From: JBHPHA01 sp042569905
GTDB lineage: Bacteria > Patescibacteriota > Minisyncoccia > Moranbacterales > UBA9337
Length of the DNA stretch: 43,568 bases
Reading direction: 5' to 3'
NCBI GenBank assembly: GCA_042569905.1
Contig: JBHPHA010000007.1
Coordinates: forward strand, 1 to 43,568
The notes beneath the pieces were generated by a model. The model saw only the letters and a list, made by a program, of their open reading frames with translations. It was not told where the DNA came from and ran no database searches. Below are positions 1-8,070 of the stretch, in pieces (positions within the stretch are counted from its first letter, which is position 1; every line of letters begins with the position of its first letter). Made by a program: the position numbers and the translations under genes.

Positions 1-366
1 AAGAAAAAAATATTGATTGTAGAAGATGATATTGAGTTGAGAGATACGATGAAGGATTTTCTAGTAGAAGAGGGTTTTGAAGTTGTGTCAGCTTCTGATG
101 GTGATGCAGGAGTGCAAGGTGCTATAGAAGAGGTGCCCGATTTAGTTTTGTTGGATATTATTCTTCCAAAAAGAAATGGGTATGAGGTATTGGAGGAAAT
201 CAAGTCAAATAAAAAAACAAAAGATATCCCTGTAATGGTTTTGACTAATTTATCAAGTATTGATGATATTCAAAAGGCTCTTGATTTAGGGGCTACAAAT
301 TACTTAGTTAAAGGAGATTATAAGTTAAGCGAAGTTGCAGCTAAAATACACGCTGTTTTAGGGTAG
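1..366 (+). CDS. Single-domain response regulator (CheY-like), 5' end cut by window
   Basis: A receiver domain that would be phosphorylated by a histidine kinase. The reading frame is open from base 1 (KKKILIVEDD), so the true start lies just upstream; an internal TTG at 13 is not a convincing start. Visible receiver residues are the acidic pair in VEDD, the phospho-acceptor Asp at bases 154-156 (LLDIILP), the switch Thr at 244-246 (VLTN) and the conserved Lys at 310-312 (LVKG). It ends TAG with no output domain, so it should act through protein contacts. It lies 23 bp before pilB in the same direction, which suggests control of pilus assembly (inference). Confidence 0.9.
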   Translation, partial: KKKILIVEDDIELRDTMKDFLVEEGFEVVSASDGDAGVQGAIEEVPDLVLLDIILPKRNGYEVLEEIKSNKKTKDIPVMVLTNLSSIDDIQKALDLGATNYLVKGDYKLSEVAAKIHAVLG

Positions 367-389
367 AAATAAAAATAAAATTTTAGAAT

Positions 390-2174
390 ATGAGAGTAGG
401 GAATCAACAACTAAGAGATTTTCTGTTAGATTCAAAATTAGTAGATGCTTCTGAACTGGAAAAAAGATTTGTTCAAGCAGAAAATAGTGATAAAGAGTTG
501 GGAGAAATTCTTTTAAAGAAGGGACTTCTTGAAGAGGCTGAGCTAGCAAAGCTCCAAGCCTATATTTTGGGTATTTCTTATGTTGATTTGTCACGAAAAA
601 CAATCGACGCTTCTGTATTGCAAATTATACCAGAGCCGATTGCTAAGAAGCATAATATTATCGCCTTTGAAAAAGAAGGAGGGGAATTGAAGGTAGCGAT
701 GACTCATCCTGATGATTTGCAAACCATTGATTTTATCAAGAAAAAAACTGGCTTAAAGATTGTGCCTAGCTTAGCTGCAACTGAGAATATTAAAGCTGTA
801 ATTAAGCAGTATGAAAAAAGTTTAAAAGCGGAATTTGGAGATATTATTGATAAAGATGCTACGGGATTGAGTGGGGAAATTGCTAAGAGTGTGAAAAAAG
901 GAGAGAAAGAGGAGAAAAAAGAAGGTGATTTGGAGAAAGTAGCCGAAGACCTGCCAGTTGTTCGTGTTGTTGATACATTAATAAAACACGCTATTTTACA
1001 GTCTGCTAGTGATATTCATATTGAACCTGATGAAAAAGAAGTTAGAGTTAGGTACAGGATAGATGGAATTTTGCATGAAGCTATGGCCTTACCTAGGAAG
1101 GTTTTGCCAGGTATTATTGCAAGGATTAAGGTTTTGTCTAATTTAAAGTTAGATGAACATAGGTTACCTCAGGATGGTAGGTTTAAAATAGAAAAAGATG
1201 AATATAAGATATCTTTTCGTGTGAGTATTCTGCCAATTTTTGATGGAGAAAAAGTTGTAATGCGTCTTCTGGATGAGTCATCAAAAGGTCTTACTTTGGA
1301 AAAGATGGGATTTCAATCTAGGCCACTTGAAATTATTCAAAGAGAAATCCATAAACCAAATGGAATGATACTTGTTACGGGTCCGACAGGTTCCGGTAAA
1401 ACAACTACACTATATACGATTTTAGATATTTTAAATGTACCAGAAGTTAATATTAGCACCGCAGAAGACCCAGTTGAGTATAGGATGAGTAGAGTGAATC
1501 AGACTCAAATTAAGCCAAAAATCGGACTTACTTTTGCGGCAACACTAAGATCACTTCTTCGTCAGGACCCAGACATTATCATGGTTGGTGAGATTCGTGA
1601 TCAGGAAACTATGGAAATCGCTATGCATGCGGCGATGACAGGTCATCTTGTTCTATCTACTCTTCATACTAACAGTGCCTCTGCAACTCCTCCACGTCTT
1701 CTGGATATGGGAGCAGAGCCTTTCTTGATAGCATCTACAGCTAATGTTATTATTGCGCAACGTTTAGCAAGGAGGCTTTGTCCTGAGTGTAGGGAAGAGT
1801 ATTCTTTGAATAAAAAAGAAATAGCTTCATTGGGTGATAACTATAATATTGAAGAAATTTTAGAATTCTTTAAGGCTTCAGATGAAATAAATAGTGGTGC
1901 AAAAAAAATAAGTAGTTGGTCTGATATAGTATTCTACAAAGCCAAAGGTTGCGATCGTTGCAATGATGAGGGCTATAAGGGTCGACTTGGAATTTATGAG
2001 GTCTTAGAAATGGATGATAATGTAAAAAAACTTGTTTCTCAAGCTGCACCCACTGAGGAGATTGAGAAAGTAGCAAAGGAAAATGGAATGGCGACTATGG
2101 TTGAGGATGGTTTTTTGAAGGCGGCCCAGGGACAAACTTCTATTGAGGAAGTATTGAGGGTAACAAAAGAATAG
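390..2174 (+). CDS. pilB: Type IV pilus assembly ATPase PilB (GspE family)
   Basis: Cytoplasmic hexameric ATPase that powers pilin polymerisation. The 594 residues show an N-terminal MshEN-type region (about 1-150), a Lys/Glu-rich linker (about 165-190) and the GspE core. Walker A GPTGSGKTTT is near residue 331, the Walker B region DPDIIMVGEIRD near 393 and the His box STLHTN near 425. A zinc-binding tetracysteine is present as CPEC near 464 and CDRC near 520. Length is normal for PilB. No SD site precedes the ATG. It is followed 51 bp later by pilC, and no retraction ATPase pilT or pilin gene is visible in the window. Confidence 0.95.
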   Translation: MRVGNQQLRDFLLDSKLVDASELEKRFVQAENSDKELGEILLKKGLLEEAELAKLQAYILGISYVDLSRKTIDASVLQIIPEPIAKKHNIIAFEKEGGELKVAMTHPDDLQTIDFIKKKTGLKIVPSLAATENIKAVIKQYEKSLKAEFGDIIDKDATGLSGEIAKSVKKGEKEEKKEGDLEKVAEDLPVVRVVDTLIKHAILQSASDIHIEPDEKEVRVRYRIDGILHEAMALPRKVLPGIIARIKVLSNLKLDEHRLPQDGRFKIEKDEYKISFRVSILPIFDGEKVVMRLLDESSKGLTLEKMGFQSRPLEIIQREIHKPNGMILVTGPTGSGKTTTLYTILDILNVPEVNISTAEDPVEYRMSRVNQTQIKPKIGLTFAATLRSLLRQDPDIIMVGEIRDQETMEIAMHAAMTGHLVLSTLHTNSASATPPRLLDMGAEPFLIASTANVIIAQRLARRLCPECREEYSLNKKEIASLGDNYNIEEILEFFKASDEINSGAKKISSWSDIVFYKAKGCDRCNDEGYKGRLGIYEVLEMDDNVKKLVSQAAPTEEIEKVAKENGMATMVEDGFLKAAQGQTSIEEVLRVTKE

Positions 2175-2225
2175 GATATGTGAAGTTAAGATTGTTTATT
2201 GGGTTAAATAAGGGGAAAGTTTTTT

Positions 2226-3449
2226 ATGGCTAAGTTTATCTATACAGCGAGGAGTTACGATGGAAAGACTAAAGGAGGGGAAATTGTAGCTAAAGATGAG
2301 CATTCTGCAGCTCAGCAGATTAAAGCTGAGGGTTTTTTGGTTACATCAATAAAAAATATTGAAGAGAAAGAGGTGAAAAAATCTAAGATTGGCTTGAATA
2401 TAAATCTGACATCAATACCTTTGAAAGAAAAAATGGTTTTTGCGAGAAATCTAAGTGTGATGATTTCTTCTGGTCTTAGCGTTACGAGATCATTGGAGAA
2501 TCTTGCTGTGCAGGTAAAAAGTAAGGCTTTTAAGGAGATCCTTATGAAGATGTTTGAGGATGTAAAGACCGGAAAGAGTTTGAGTGAAAGTATGGCAGAG
2601 CATTCAATTGCTTTTGATGATTTGTTTGTGAATATGGTGAGAGTGGGTGAAGTTGGAGGTAATCTTGAGGAAGTGTTGCTAATCACATCAATGCAGCTGG
2701 AAAAAGAAAGTGCACTGAGGAGTAAAGTAAAGGGTGCGATGATGTATCCCGCCGTGATTTTGGTGGCAATGACTGGTGTGGCTATTTTAATGCTTACATA
2801 CATCCTTCCAAAAATCACAAGTGTTTTTGCTGATATGGATGTTTCTTTGCCAAAAAGCACGCAGGTTATTGTTGGTTTAAGTGATTTTTTAAGAAACCAC
2901 TTCATTTTAATTGCTATTTTTGTGGTTGTTTCTGTACTAGGTTTTAAGATTTTTGCAAAAACTGAGACTGGAAAGAAAATGATAAGCTTCTTTTTGATAA
3001 ATACTCCTGGAATCAGGACAATAGTGGTGAAGATAAATTGTGCAAGATTTTCTAGAATCTATAGCTCTCTTCTGAAAAGTGGAATTTCTGCTATCGATGC
3101 TTTGGAGATAATTTCAAACACTCTTTCAAATTATTACTACAAAAAAAGCATAAAAGAAGCCGTGAAGAGAATTCAAAAGGGTATCTCATTGAGCCAGATC
3201 ATAAACGAGGATAAGAGATTATATCCTCCACTTGTTGCTCAGATGTCAGAAGTTGGAGAAGAAACAGGTAAATCTGAAGCGATGTTTATGAAACTTGCTG
3301 AATTTTACGAAGAAGAAGTGAATCAGGTAACAAAAAATATGTCATCCATCATCGAACCAGTTTTGATGGTAGTTATGGGTCTTGCGGTTGGATTCTTTGC
3401 TGTGTCAATGCTGCAGCCGATGTATGGAATGATGGAAAATATCCAATAG
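2226..3449 (+). CDS. pilC: Type IV pilus inner-membrane platform protein PilC (GspF family)
   Basis: Membrane protein on which PilB acts to assemble pilin. 407 residues, normal for the family. It begins with the family opening (KFIYTARSYDGKTKGGEI), followed by two repeated T2SSF domains (about 70-190 and 270-395). Hydrophobic segments occur near residues 170-195, 215-240 and 375-395. The second domain contains the typical PPLVAQMSEVGEETG stretch and ends LQPMYGMMENIQ. A purine-rich AAGGGG lies 12 bases before the ATG, far for an SD. It is the last gene of the pil group; the tRNA promoter starts only 9 bp after its stop codon. Confidence 0.95.
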   Translation: MAKFIYTARSYDGKTKGGEIVAKDEHSAAQQIKAEGFLVTSIKNIEEKEVKKSKIGLNINLTSIPLKEKMVFARNLSVMISSGLSVTRSLENLAVQVKSKAFKEILMKMFEDVKTGKSLSESMAEHSIAFDDLFVNMVRVGEVGGNLEEVLLITSMQLEKESALRSKVKGAMMYPAVILVAMTGVAILMLTYILPKITSVFADMDVSLPKSTQVIVGLSDFLRNHFILIAIFVVVSVLGFKIFAKTETGKKMISFFLINTPGIRTIVVKINCARFSRIYSSLLKSGISAIDALEIISNTLSNYYYKKSIKEAVKRIQKGISLSQIINEDKRLYPPLVAQMSEVGEETGKSEAMFMKLAEFYEEEVNQVTKNMSSIIEPVLMVVMGLAVGFFAVSMLQPMYGMMENIQ

Positions 3450-3457
3450 GTCGGCTA

Positions 3458-3485
3458 TTGACAAAAAATAATTTTTAGCTATAAT
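3458..3485 (+). promoter_or_regulatory. Promoter for tRNA cluster
   Basis: TTGACA (3458-3463), 16 bp, TATAAT (3480-3485): perfect sigma70-type boxes 44 bp before tRNA-fMet. Confidence 0.8.
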
Positions 3486-3529
3486 AGAGTATAGTTTGGT
3501 TTAAAATATTTTGAGAATCAAATTCACAT

Positions 3530-3604
<75 letters not shown>

Positions 3605-3649
3605 ACATTTGAATCAGGGAGTGAGTTTGATTTACTCCTAGGCAAGTTT

Positions 3650-3722
3650 GCCAGGGTAGCTCAGTTGGTTAGAGCGCGGGACTCATAAGCCCGAGGTCGT
3701 GAGTTCAACTCTCACTCCTGGT
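3650..3722 (+). tRNA. tRNA with CAU anticodon: elongator Met or Ile2
   Basis: Cloverleaf with acceptor GCCAGGG paired to TCCTGGT (G-U at both ends) and a regular D arm and T arm. The anticodon is CAT. Sequence alone does not settle elongator Met against Ile2 (lysidine, made by TilS, which is encoded at 38655-39641). The closing pair of the anticodon loop is A31/G39, a mismatch. CCA is not encoded. Confidence 0.88.
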
Positions 3723-3760
3723 ACAAAGTAAGTTAGAAAATTGAATAGTTTACTGAAAAT

Positions 3761-3834
3761 GGGGGCGTAGCTCAGCTGGTTAGAGCGATTGCCTGTCACG
3801 CAATAGGTCGAGGGTTCGAATCCCTTCGCTCCCG
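3761..3834 (+). tRNA. tRNA-Asp (GUC)
   Basis: Acceptor GGGGGCG pairs with CGCTCCC (one G-U), the anticodon is GTC and the discriminator is G73. T arm GAGGG/CCCTT with TTCGAAT loop. CCA is not encoded. Last tRNA of the cluster, 13 bp before a terminator hairpin. Confidence 0.95.
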
Positions 3835-3846
3835 CAAAATCCTAAG

Positions 3847-3871
3847 AAACGGCTTTATAGAGCCGTTTTTT
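3847..3871 (+). terminator. Terminator of tRNA cluster
   Basis: AAACGGCT / AGCCGTTT stem, 6-nt loop, followed by a run of T. Confidence 0.85.
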
Positions 3872-4026
3872 AGTGCAAAAATTGGGGTGGGTGGACGTAA
3901 TGCAGTTTTTATTCTAAAAAGCCAAAAAAGCAGTCGAAATATTCATCGAAAAAGACGAAAAGGAAGCGATTGAATTTCCGGAAAGACAAAGGTAACTAAC
4001 AAATTCATCAACAATTCAAACTCATC

Positions 4027-4052
4027 AAAAATCCTTAAGCAAAGGGATTTTT
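4027..4052. terminator. Inverted repeat, terminator-like
   Basis: AAAAATCC / GGATTTTT with a 10-nt loop. It can work on either strand; no gene ends directly before it on the plus strand. Confidence 0.5.
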
Positions 4053-4073
4053 GAGTATTTTCATAATCTAGTA

Positions 4074-4102
4074 TTGACAAATTGATCAAAAAATGATATA
4101 TT
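4074..4102 (+). promoter_or_regulatory. Promoter of small membrane protein gene
   Basis: TTGACA (4074-4079), 17 bp, TATATT (4097-4102) with an extended TG at 4094-4095. Confidence 0.75.
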
Positions 4103-4171
4103 GGACTGTTAAAGATAATTGTATTTCAAAAGAGAATTTTCGAGAGATGGATCAAAAAAAGGAGAGATTGG

Positions 4172-4480
4172 ATGGAAGAGCTCATTAGAGAGCTGTACAT
4201 TTTTCGCAATCAGAGTCATGAATTATGGTTTTATCTAAGTATGGGAAGTATGTTGATTTCTCTGCTCGGTTATGCCTTTTTGAAATCTAGAATAGGGATT
4301 ATTTGTTTCGGACTCAATCACTTGCAAACTTCAATTACGGCAATTGTCATTGTGAAGATTCTAGAAAAAAAGAGCGAAAAATACTCTGTTGACTGCATTT
4401 GGTTTAATGCGTTATTATTTTTAATTTACGCAAGTTTTTTCTTATTATTGAGCTTGAAAAAAGAAAAAACTATCATTTAA
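4172..4480 (+). CDS. Small three-helix membrane protein, unknown
   Basis: 102 residues with three hydrophobic segments (about 18-38, 42-62, 76-96), a charged loop (LEKKSEKY) before the last one and a basic tail (LKKEKTII). I do not recognise the family; three helices in about 100 residues is SemiSWEET-like in size only, without the sequence marks. The ATG is fixed by AAGGAG (4159-4164) with 7-base spacing. It has its own promoter (4074-4102) and terminator (4499-4531), so it is a single-gene unit. It belongs to the SD-preceded orphan set described in the findings. Confidence 0.75.
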   Translation: MEELIRELYIFRNQSHELWFYLSMGSMLISLLGYAFLKSRIGIICFGLNHLQTSITAIVIVKILEKKSEKYSVDCIWFNALLFLIYASFFLLLSLKKEKTII

Positions 4481-4498
4481 CAGAGTGGTGAGACTTAT

Positions 4499-4531
4499 AA
4501 GAGCATGTGCAAATGCACCGCTGCTCTTTTT
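4499..4531 (+). terminator. Terminator of 4172-4480 gene
   Basis: AAGAGCA / TGCTCTT stem around a 16-nt loop, then seven T. Confidence 0.8.
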
Positions 4532-4600
4532 TTATTTCTCAAAAAACAACTCTTCTCACAAAAAAATCTACATTTGTGCACTGTGCTATGTAAATAAATC

Positions 4601-4624
4601 GAGGCTTCGTAAAGCCTCTTTTTT
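4601..4624 (+). terminator. Second terminator hairpin
   Basis: GAGGCTT / AAGCCTC with a short loop, then T6. It lies 70 bp after the previous terminator with no gene between them; either a back-up terminator or the end of an unseen short transcript. Confidence 0.7.
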
Positions 4625-4655
4625 GATGTGTAAATTTAAATTAATCTAAAAATCC

Positions 4656-4684
4656 TTGACTTATATAGGTGTTTGATGTATACT
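4656..4684 (+). promoter_or_regulatory. Promoter of ATP-grasp gene
   Basis: TTGACT (4656-4661), 17 bp, TATACT (4679-4684). The predicted leader is about 95 nt. Confidence 0.75.
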
Positions 4685-4728
4685 TATTTAACTATCTTTG
4701 GATCCTCTGTGATAACTTGTAAAGTTTA

Positions 4729-4784
4729 TCAATAATAATCACTCCTGGTCTTTTCATGGTTACTTAATTATTATTGATTTTTTT
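4729..4784 (+). promoter_or_regulatory. Leader inverted repeat with T-run touching the start codon
   Basis: TCAATAATAAT (4729-4739) and ATTATTATTGA (4767-4777) are perfect 11-bp complements with a 27-nt loop, followed by T7 (4778-4784) and at once by ATG 4785. There is no SD. The form is that of a weak intrinsic terminator or a structure that hides the start. Confidence 0.55.
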
Positions 4785-5672
4785 ATGAATAAAAAACATT
4801 TCAAGTTACTAGTATTACCTTCAGTGCGAAACATGCAGAAAGTAATAGACAAATTTCCTTTTCCTGTGGACCTAACTAAGGGTCAGTTTAATAAATTAGA
4901 AATTATTTTTAATAAAGGAGATGTAACAATTCTTTACGATGGTGTTGATTTGCGAGAATTTTCTTTTGTGTGGCTTTGTTCTTCTTGGGTATCCCGAGAC
5001 ATTGCTTATGCTGTTCAATTGTATTTGGATAAAAATGATATACCAAATACTCCAGTTGAGAAGAGCACATCAAAACTAACCGATCATATGCTACTTGCTC
5101 TTAATAATATCACTAGTCCAGATACGCTATTTATTAAGCATAAAAATGTAGAGAAATATCTTGTTCAAATTGAGAATACCTGCGGGTATCCAGTAGTCGT
5201 AAAAGATACTAAGGGATCACGTGGAACGCATTCAATCATAGCAGCAACAGAAAAAGAGCTTCTTGAGAAAATAAAAGAACTTCCAGGGCATAAAAATTAT
5301 CTTTTTCAGAGACATATTGCTAATGAGTATGATTGGGGCATAATGGTTGCTAATGGAGTTGTTGTATCTGGTGAAAAAAGTTACCCATGTGAGGGAGAGT
5401 TTAGGAATAATGCTTGTAATGGCGCAAAAGAAGTTTTTATTGATCTAGCTGAAATTCCTCAACAAATAAAGCAGATGGCTTTAGATTGTAGTGATGCGAT
5501 AGATTTAGATTGGTCTCGTTCTGATATTATTATTGATAAAAACACTCAAGAACCATACGTTTTGGAAACAAATCGATTCCCTGGAATTACACCAGAAACA
5601 AGTGAAGTGGATGGCGCGTATGCCTTCATTTCTTCTCAAGTAGTATCTCCAGTTTCAGCTCTAGCTAAGTAG
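4785..5672 (+). CDS. ATP-grasp ligase (RimK-like)
   Basis: 295-residue cytoplasmic enzyme of the ATP-grasp superfamily, which joins a carboxylate to an amine or similar acceptor with ATP. Visible marks are the ATP-binding Lys and glycine loop in PVVVKDTKGSRGTHS (about 136-150), a YLFQRHI strand near 175, Arg/Asn in FRNNACNGA near 208, and the metal-binding end SDIIID...VLETNRFPGIT (about 248-270). It resembles RimK/glutathione-synthase-like ligases; the substrate cannot be told. No SD is present, and a hairpin with a T-run directly precedes the ATG. A terminator follows at 5713. Confidence 0.85.
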   Translation: MNKKHFKLLVLPSVRNMQKVIDKFPFPVDLTKGQFNKLEIIFNKGDVTILYDGVDLREFSFVWLCSSWVSRDIAYAVQLYLDKNDIPNTPVEKSTSKLTDHMLLALNNITSPDTLFIKHKNVEKYLVQIENTCGYPVVVKDTKGSRGTHSIIAATEKELLEKIKELPGHKNYLFQRHIANEYDWGIMVANGVVVSGEKSYPCEGEFRNNACNGAKEVFIDLAEIPQQIKQMALDCSDAIDLDWSRSDIIIDKNTQEPYVLETNRFPGITPETSEVDGAYAFISSQVVSPVSALAK

Positions 5673-5712
5673 ATAGGTCCTTAAAGCTTGTTATCCAAAA
5701 ATAAATAGAGAG

Positions 5713-5737
5713 AAATAGTCCTTCGGGGCTATTTTTT
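5713..5737 (+). terminator. Terminator of ATP-grasp gene
   Basis: AAATAGTCC / GGGGCTATTT hairpin with a TTC loop and one bulge, then T6. Confidence 0.8.
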
Positions 5738-5779
5738 ATTTTTTGCGTAACAAAATAATTTTAATTTCTATAGCAATGA

Positions 5780-5788
5780 TGGTATAAT
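5780..5788 (+). promoter_or_regulatory. Extended -10 promoter of AhpD-like gene
   Basis: TGG followed by TATAAT (5783-5788) without a good -35 box. The leader of about 135 nt includes a 7-bp inverted repeat (ATTCTAT / ATAGAAT, about 5823-5863). Confidence 0.6.
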
Positions 5789-5928
5789 AAAAGCATCAAT
5801 GAATTGGTGGTGAGTAAATACGATTCTATTTAAAAGCATTCCTAATAGTTATCATAGAATAACCTAGACTACAAAAGGTATTGAGTTAATTATAAATTTT
5901 ATAAATAATTTTTTAAAATATAAATAAT

Positions 5929-6471
5929 ATGACAAGGTTGAAGTTGCAAGATGAAAAATCGGATAATCCTGAGATCAAAAGGATTTTTGATGAAATAAAA
6001 GTAACAATGGGTGGAGAAGTTCCTGTAGTTTTTCGTGCACTTGGGTTACAACCCCATATTCTACAAACTGTTTGGAATAAAATGAAACGAATTTCAATGG
6101 AAGGAAATTTGCCTTACCAATTAAAAGAATCGATTGCTATTGCTGTTTCAAATGAAAATGGTTGTCACTATTGCGTCAAATTTCACACGAAAACTTTACT
6201 TGGTGAAGGGTTTTCTGAAGAAGAGATTGGTCAGTTAATGGAAGCTGAGTCAAAAGATGAAAAAACTGACTTTGTTTTGAAGTTTTGCGTGAAAGCATCA
6301 AGGACTCCCGAGGAGGTCTCCGATGCTGATTTTGAGACTTTGAGAAAATTTGAATATTCAGATGAGGATATTTTGGAAATACTAACAGTAATGGAAATGT
6401 ACACTGGTCTTAATAAGATACTTGTTATACTTGATTTGCCAACCACTGAGAGTCATGGTTGTTGTGGTTAA
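5929..6471 (+). CDS. AhpD / carboxymuconolactone-decarboxylase-fold protein
   Basis: 180-residue all-helical protein of the AhpD-like fold, often acting in alkylhydroperoxide defence. The redox motif is CHYC with a following His (Cys79, Cys82, His86 in CHYCVKFH), the order found in active AhpD-like peroxidases. The C-terminus ends in vicinal cysteines (HGCCG), which is not typical. The next gene, 87 bp downstream, encodes an MsrA homologue, so the pair may handle oxidative damage (inference). No SD is present; the start is the first ATG after an AT-rich leader. Confidence 0.85.
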   Translation: MTRLKLQDEKSDNPEIKRIFDEIKVTMGGEVPVVFRALGLQPHILQTVWNKMKRISMEGNLPYQLKESIAIAVSNENGCHYCVKFHTKTLLGEGFSEEEIGQLMEAESKDEKTDFVLKFCVKASRTPEEVSDADFETLRKFEYSDEDILEILTVMEMYTGLNKILVILDLPTTESHGCCG

Positions 6472-6558
6472 TAAGTGAGTTGATGATTAGTGTTAGAAAA
6501 AATATTATTTAAAACATTTGTATTGAAGACTGATTGTAATAAGTAGATTAAACGTATT

Positions 6559-7056
6559 ATGGAAAAAACAACAAAAAATGCTATTTTTGGAGGGGGATGT
6601 TTTGCCTGTCTTGATCCGATTTTTTCGAGAGCAAAAGGCGTGACATTAGTTACTGCTGGTTATGCTGGAGGGACAAAGAAGGATCCAACTTACAGAGAAG
6701 TAATGAGTGGGAAAACGGGACATGCACAGGTGGTGAAGGTTGAGTATGATCCTTCCATTGTGACTTACAAAGAGTTACTTAAGCTGTTTTTTTCCGCACA
6801 TGATGCGACAACGCTTAACCGACAGATGCATGATATTGGAACTCAATATAGATCAATCATTCTTTATTCTGATGATGAGCAAAAAAAGATTGCCGAGGAG
6901 GTCAAAAAGAGCTTAGGAGAAGAAGTTCAAGACACTGAAATTGTCACTGAAATTGTTCCGCTTGAAAAATTCTATATTGCCGAAGAAGCTCAACAGAGCT
7001 ATTTTCAAAAAAATCCTGAAAAATCTGCTTGCTGTTCGATTAGTGGTTCTAGATAA
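6559..7056 (+). CDS. msrA: Peptide methionine sulfoxide reductase A family, variant active site
   Basis: 165 residues matching MsrA along its whole length: GGGCF at 11-15, AGYAGG, PTYREVMSGKTGHAQVV, HDIGTQYRS near 93. MsrA reduces methionine-S-sulfoxide using the Cys after GG (Cys14 here). The motif normally reads GCFW followed by G or C and then E; here it is GCFACLD, so the Trp of the substrate pocket is Ala and the acidic helper is Asp. The codons are unambiguous (TGT TTT GCC TGT). The C-terminus has a vicinal pair (SACCS) that could serve as resolving cysteines. No SD. Activity on the usual substrate is uncertain. Confidence 0.9.
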   Translation: MEKTTKNAIFGGGCFACLDPIFSRAKGVTLVTAGYAGGTKKDPTYREVMSGKTGHAQVVKVEYDPSIVTYKELLKLFFSAHDATTLNRQMHDIGTQYRSIILYSDDEQKKIAEEVKKSLGEEVQDTEIVTEIVPLEKFYIAEEAQQSYFQKNPEKSACCSISGSR

Positions 7057-7155
7057 TAGATGCGATGAGTGGTAAGTGTTGGGAGTAGTTTATTTTCTAC
7101 AAATCAACTTGTCATGCATCAAAAAGCTAGAACATCGTCTAGGCATTAAATGAGG

Positions 7156-7187
7156 AGTCGTGGGACTAAGTTTCCCGCGACTTTTTT
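7156..7187 (+). terminator. Terminator of msrA
   Basis: AGTCGTGGGA / TCCCGCGACT, 10 bp with one G-U, then T6. Confidence 0.85.
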
Positions 7188-7242
7188 ATTACTCAAAAAA
7201 CCAGCCTTTCATACATCAAAAAAAGCTCAAAAAGTATTTTTA

Positions 7243-7251
7243 TGCTAAAAT
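7243..7251 (+). promoter_or_regulatory. Extended -10 promoter of hydrolase gene
   Basis: TGC plus TAAAAT (7246-7251), 26 bp before the ATG; no clear -35. Confidence 0.45.
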
Positions 7252-7277
7252 AGAGATGTAATGATTTGAAATAAAAA

Positions 7278-8066
7278 ATGCTTGAAATAGTAAAAGAAAT
7301 CTTGTTAATTTTAGTTTTAGTATACGTTGGTTTTGGTGTGGTGCTTTTCTTTTCTCAGAAAAGCATTATTTATTATCCAGACAGTCAGGATTTTGAGTCT
7401 TGTCCTGGTTTTGAGGATAGTGAAAAGTTGAATTTAAATGGAACTAGGGCATATTTTAAGAAAAGTTCTGATAGGTTAGTAGTGTTTTATCATGGAAATG
7501 CTGGTTCAGCTTGTGACCGTGCTTTTCTGAAGGATAGGTTTGAAAAAGATGGATTGTCGTATCTTTTTGTTGAATATGCAGGTTATTCTGGGGATAGTAA
7601 AAAACCTTCAAGTGATTTGTTGATTCAGGATGTAGAAAATATAGTTGAATTTATTGGCGGGCAAGATTTTAAAGAAGTCTTTGTTGGAGGGGGAAGTATC
7701 GGGTCTTCATTGGCGATTTATCATTCAAAGCTAGCTAGGGTAGATAAAATGCTTCTAGTGACTCCTTTTTATAGTGTGAAAGACATGGCTAAGAAGTTGT
7801 ACGGAGTGTATCCAATTTCACTAATGTTAACTGATAACTATGACAGTAATGAATGGATAAAGGAAACTAAAGCAGGAAAAATAAAGATTATACATGGAGA
7901 AGAAGACGAGATTATTCCAATTAGTCAGTCTAGGAAACTCTATGAGGAGATATTGGTAGAGAATAAGGAATATGTGAGCATTAAGGATGCGCATCATAAT
8001 GATATTTATGACTTCAAAGAAACTTGGACAGCTATTTCAAATTTTCTGGCGAAGTCTAATGATTAA
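7278..8066 (+). CDS. Membrane-anchored alpha/beta hydrolase
   Basis: 262 residues. An N-terminal hydrophobic segment (about 7-27) anchors the protein. The hydrolase domain shows the oxyanion loop YHGNAGS (71-77), nucleophile Ser140 in GGSIGS, acid Asp210 in GEEDEIIP, and His239 or His240 in AHHND. Order and spacing fit the BEM46/FrsA-like group of serine hydrolases; the substrate is unknown (ester or lipid are possible). No SD precedes the start. A short reading frame follows directly and may overlap its stop. Confidence 0.88.
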   Translation: MLEIVKEILLILVLVYVGFGVVLFFSQKSIIYYPDSQDFESCPGFEDSEKLNLNGTRAYFKKSSDRLVVFYHGNAGSACDRAFLKDRFEKDGLSYLFVEYAGYSGDSKKPSSDLLIQDVENIVEFIGGQDFKEVFVGGGSIGSSLAIYHSKLARVDKMLLVTPFYSVKDMAKKLYGVYPISLMLTDNYDSNEWIKETKAGKIKIIHGEEDEIIPISQSRKLYEEILVENKEYVSIKDAHHNDIYDFKETWTAISNFLAKSND

Positions 8067-8070
8067 AAAT

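Larger units (their letters stand above)
3872..4171. other. Intergenic gap with an orphan hairpin
   Basis: No supported gene. An open stretch at about 3924-3994 gives about 23 residues ending in a stop but has no start codon or SD; it may be a gene remnant or chance. It contains an inverted repeat at 4027-4052 and then the promoter of the next gene. Confidence 0.5.

Noticed and set aside
2312..2905. Minus-strand open frame of 197 residues
   Set aside because: It is entirely antisense to pilC, which has clear family motifs.
3924..3994. Short open stretch as a gene
   Set aside because: No start codon, SD or homology; both overlapping frames look like random AT-rich sequence.
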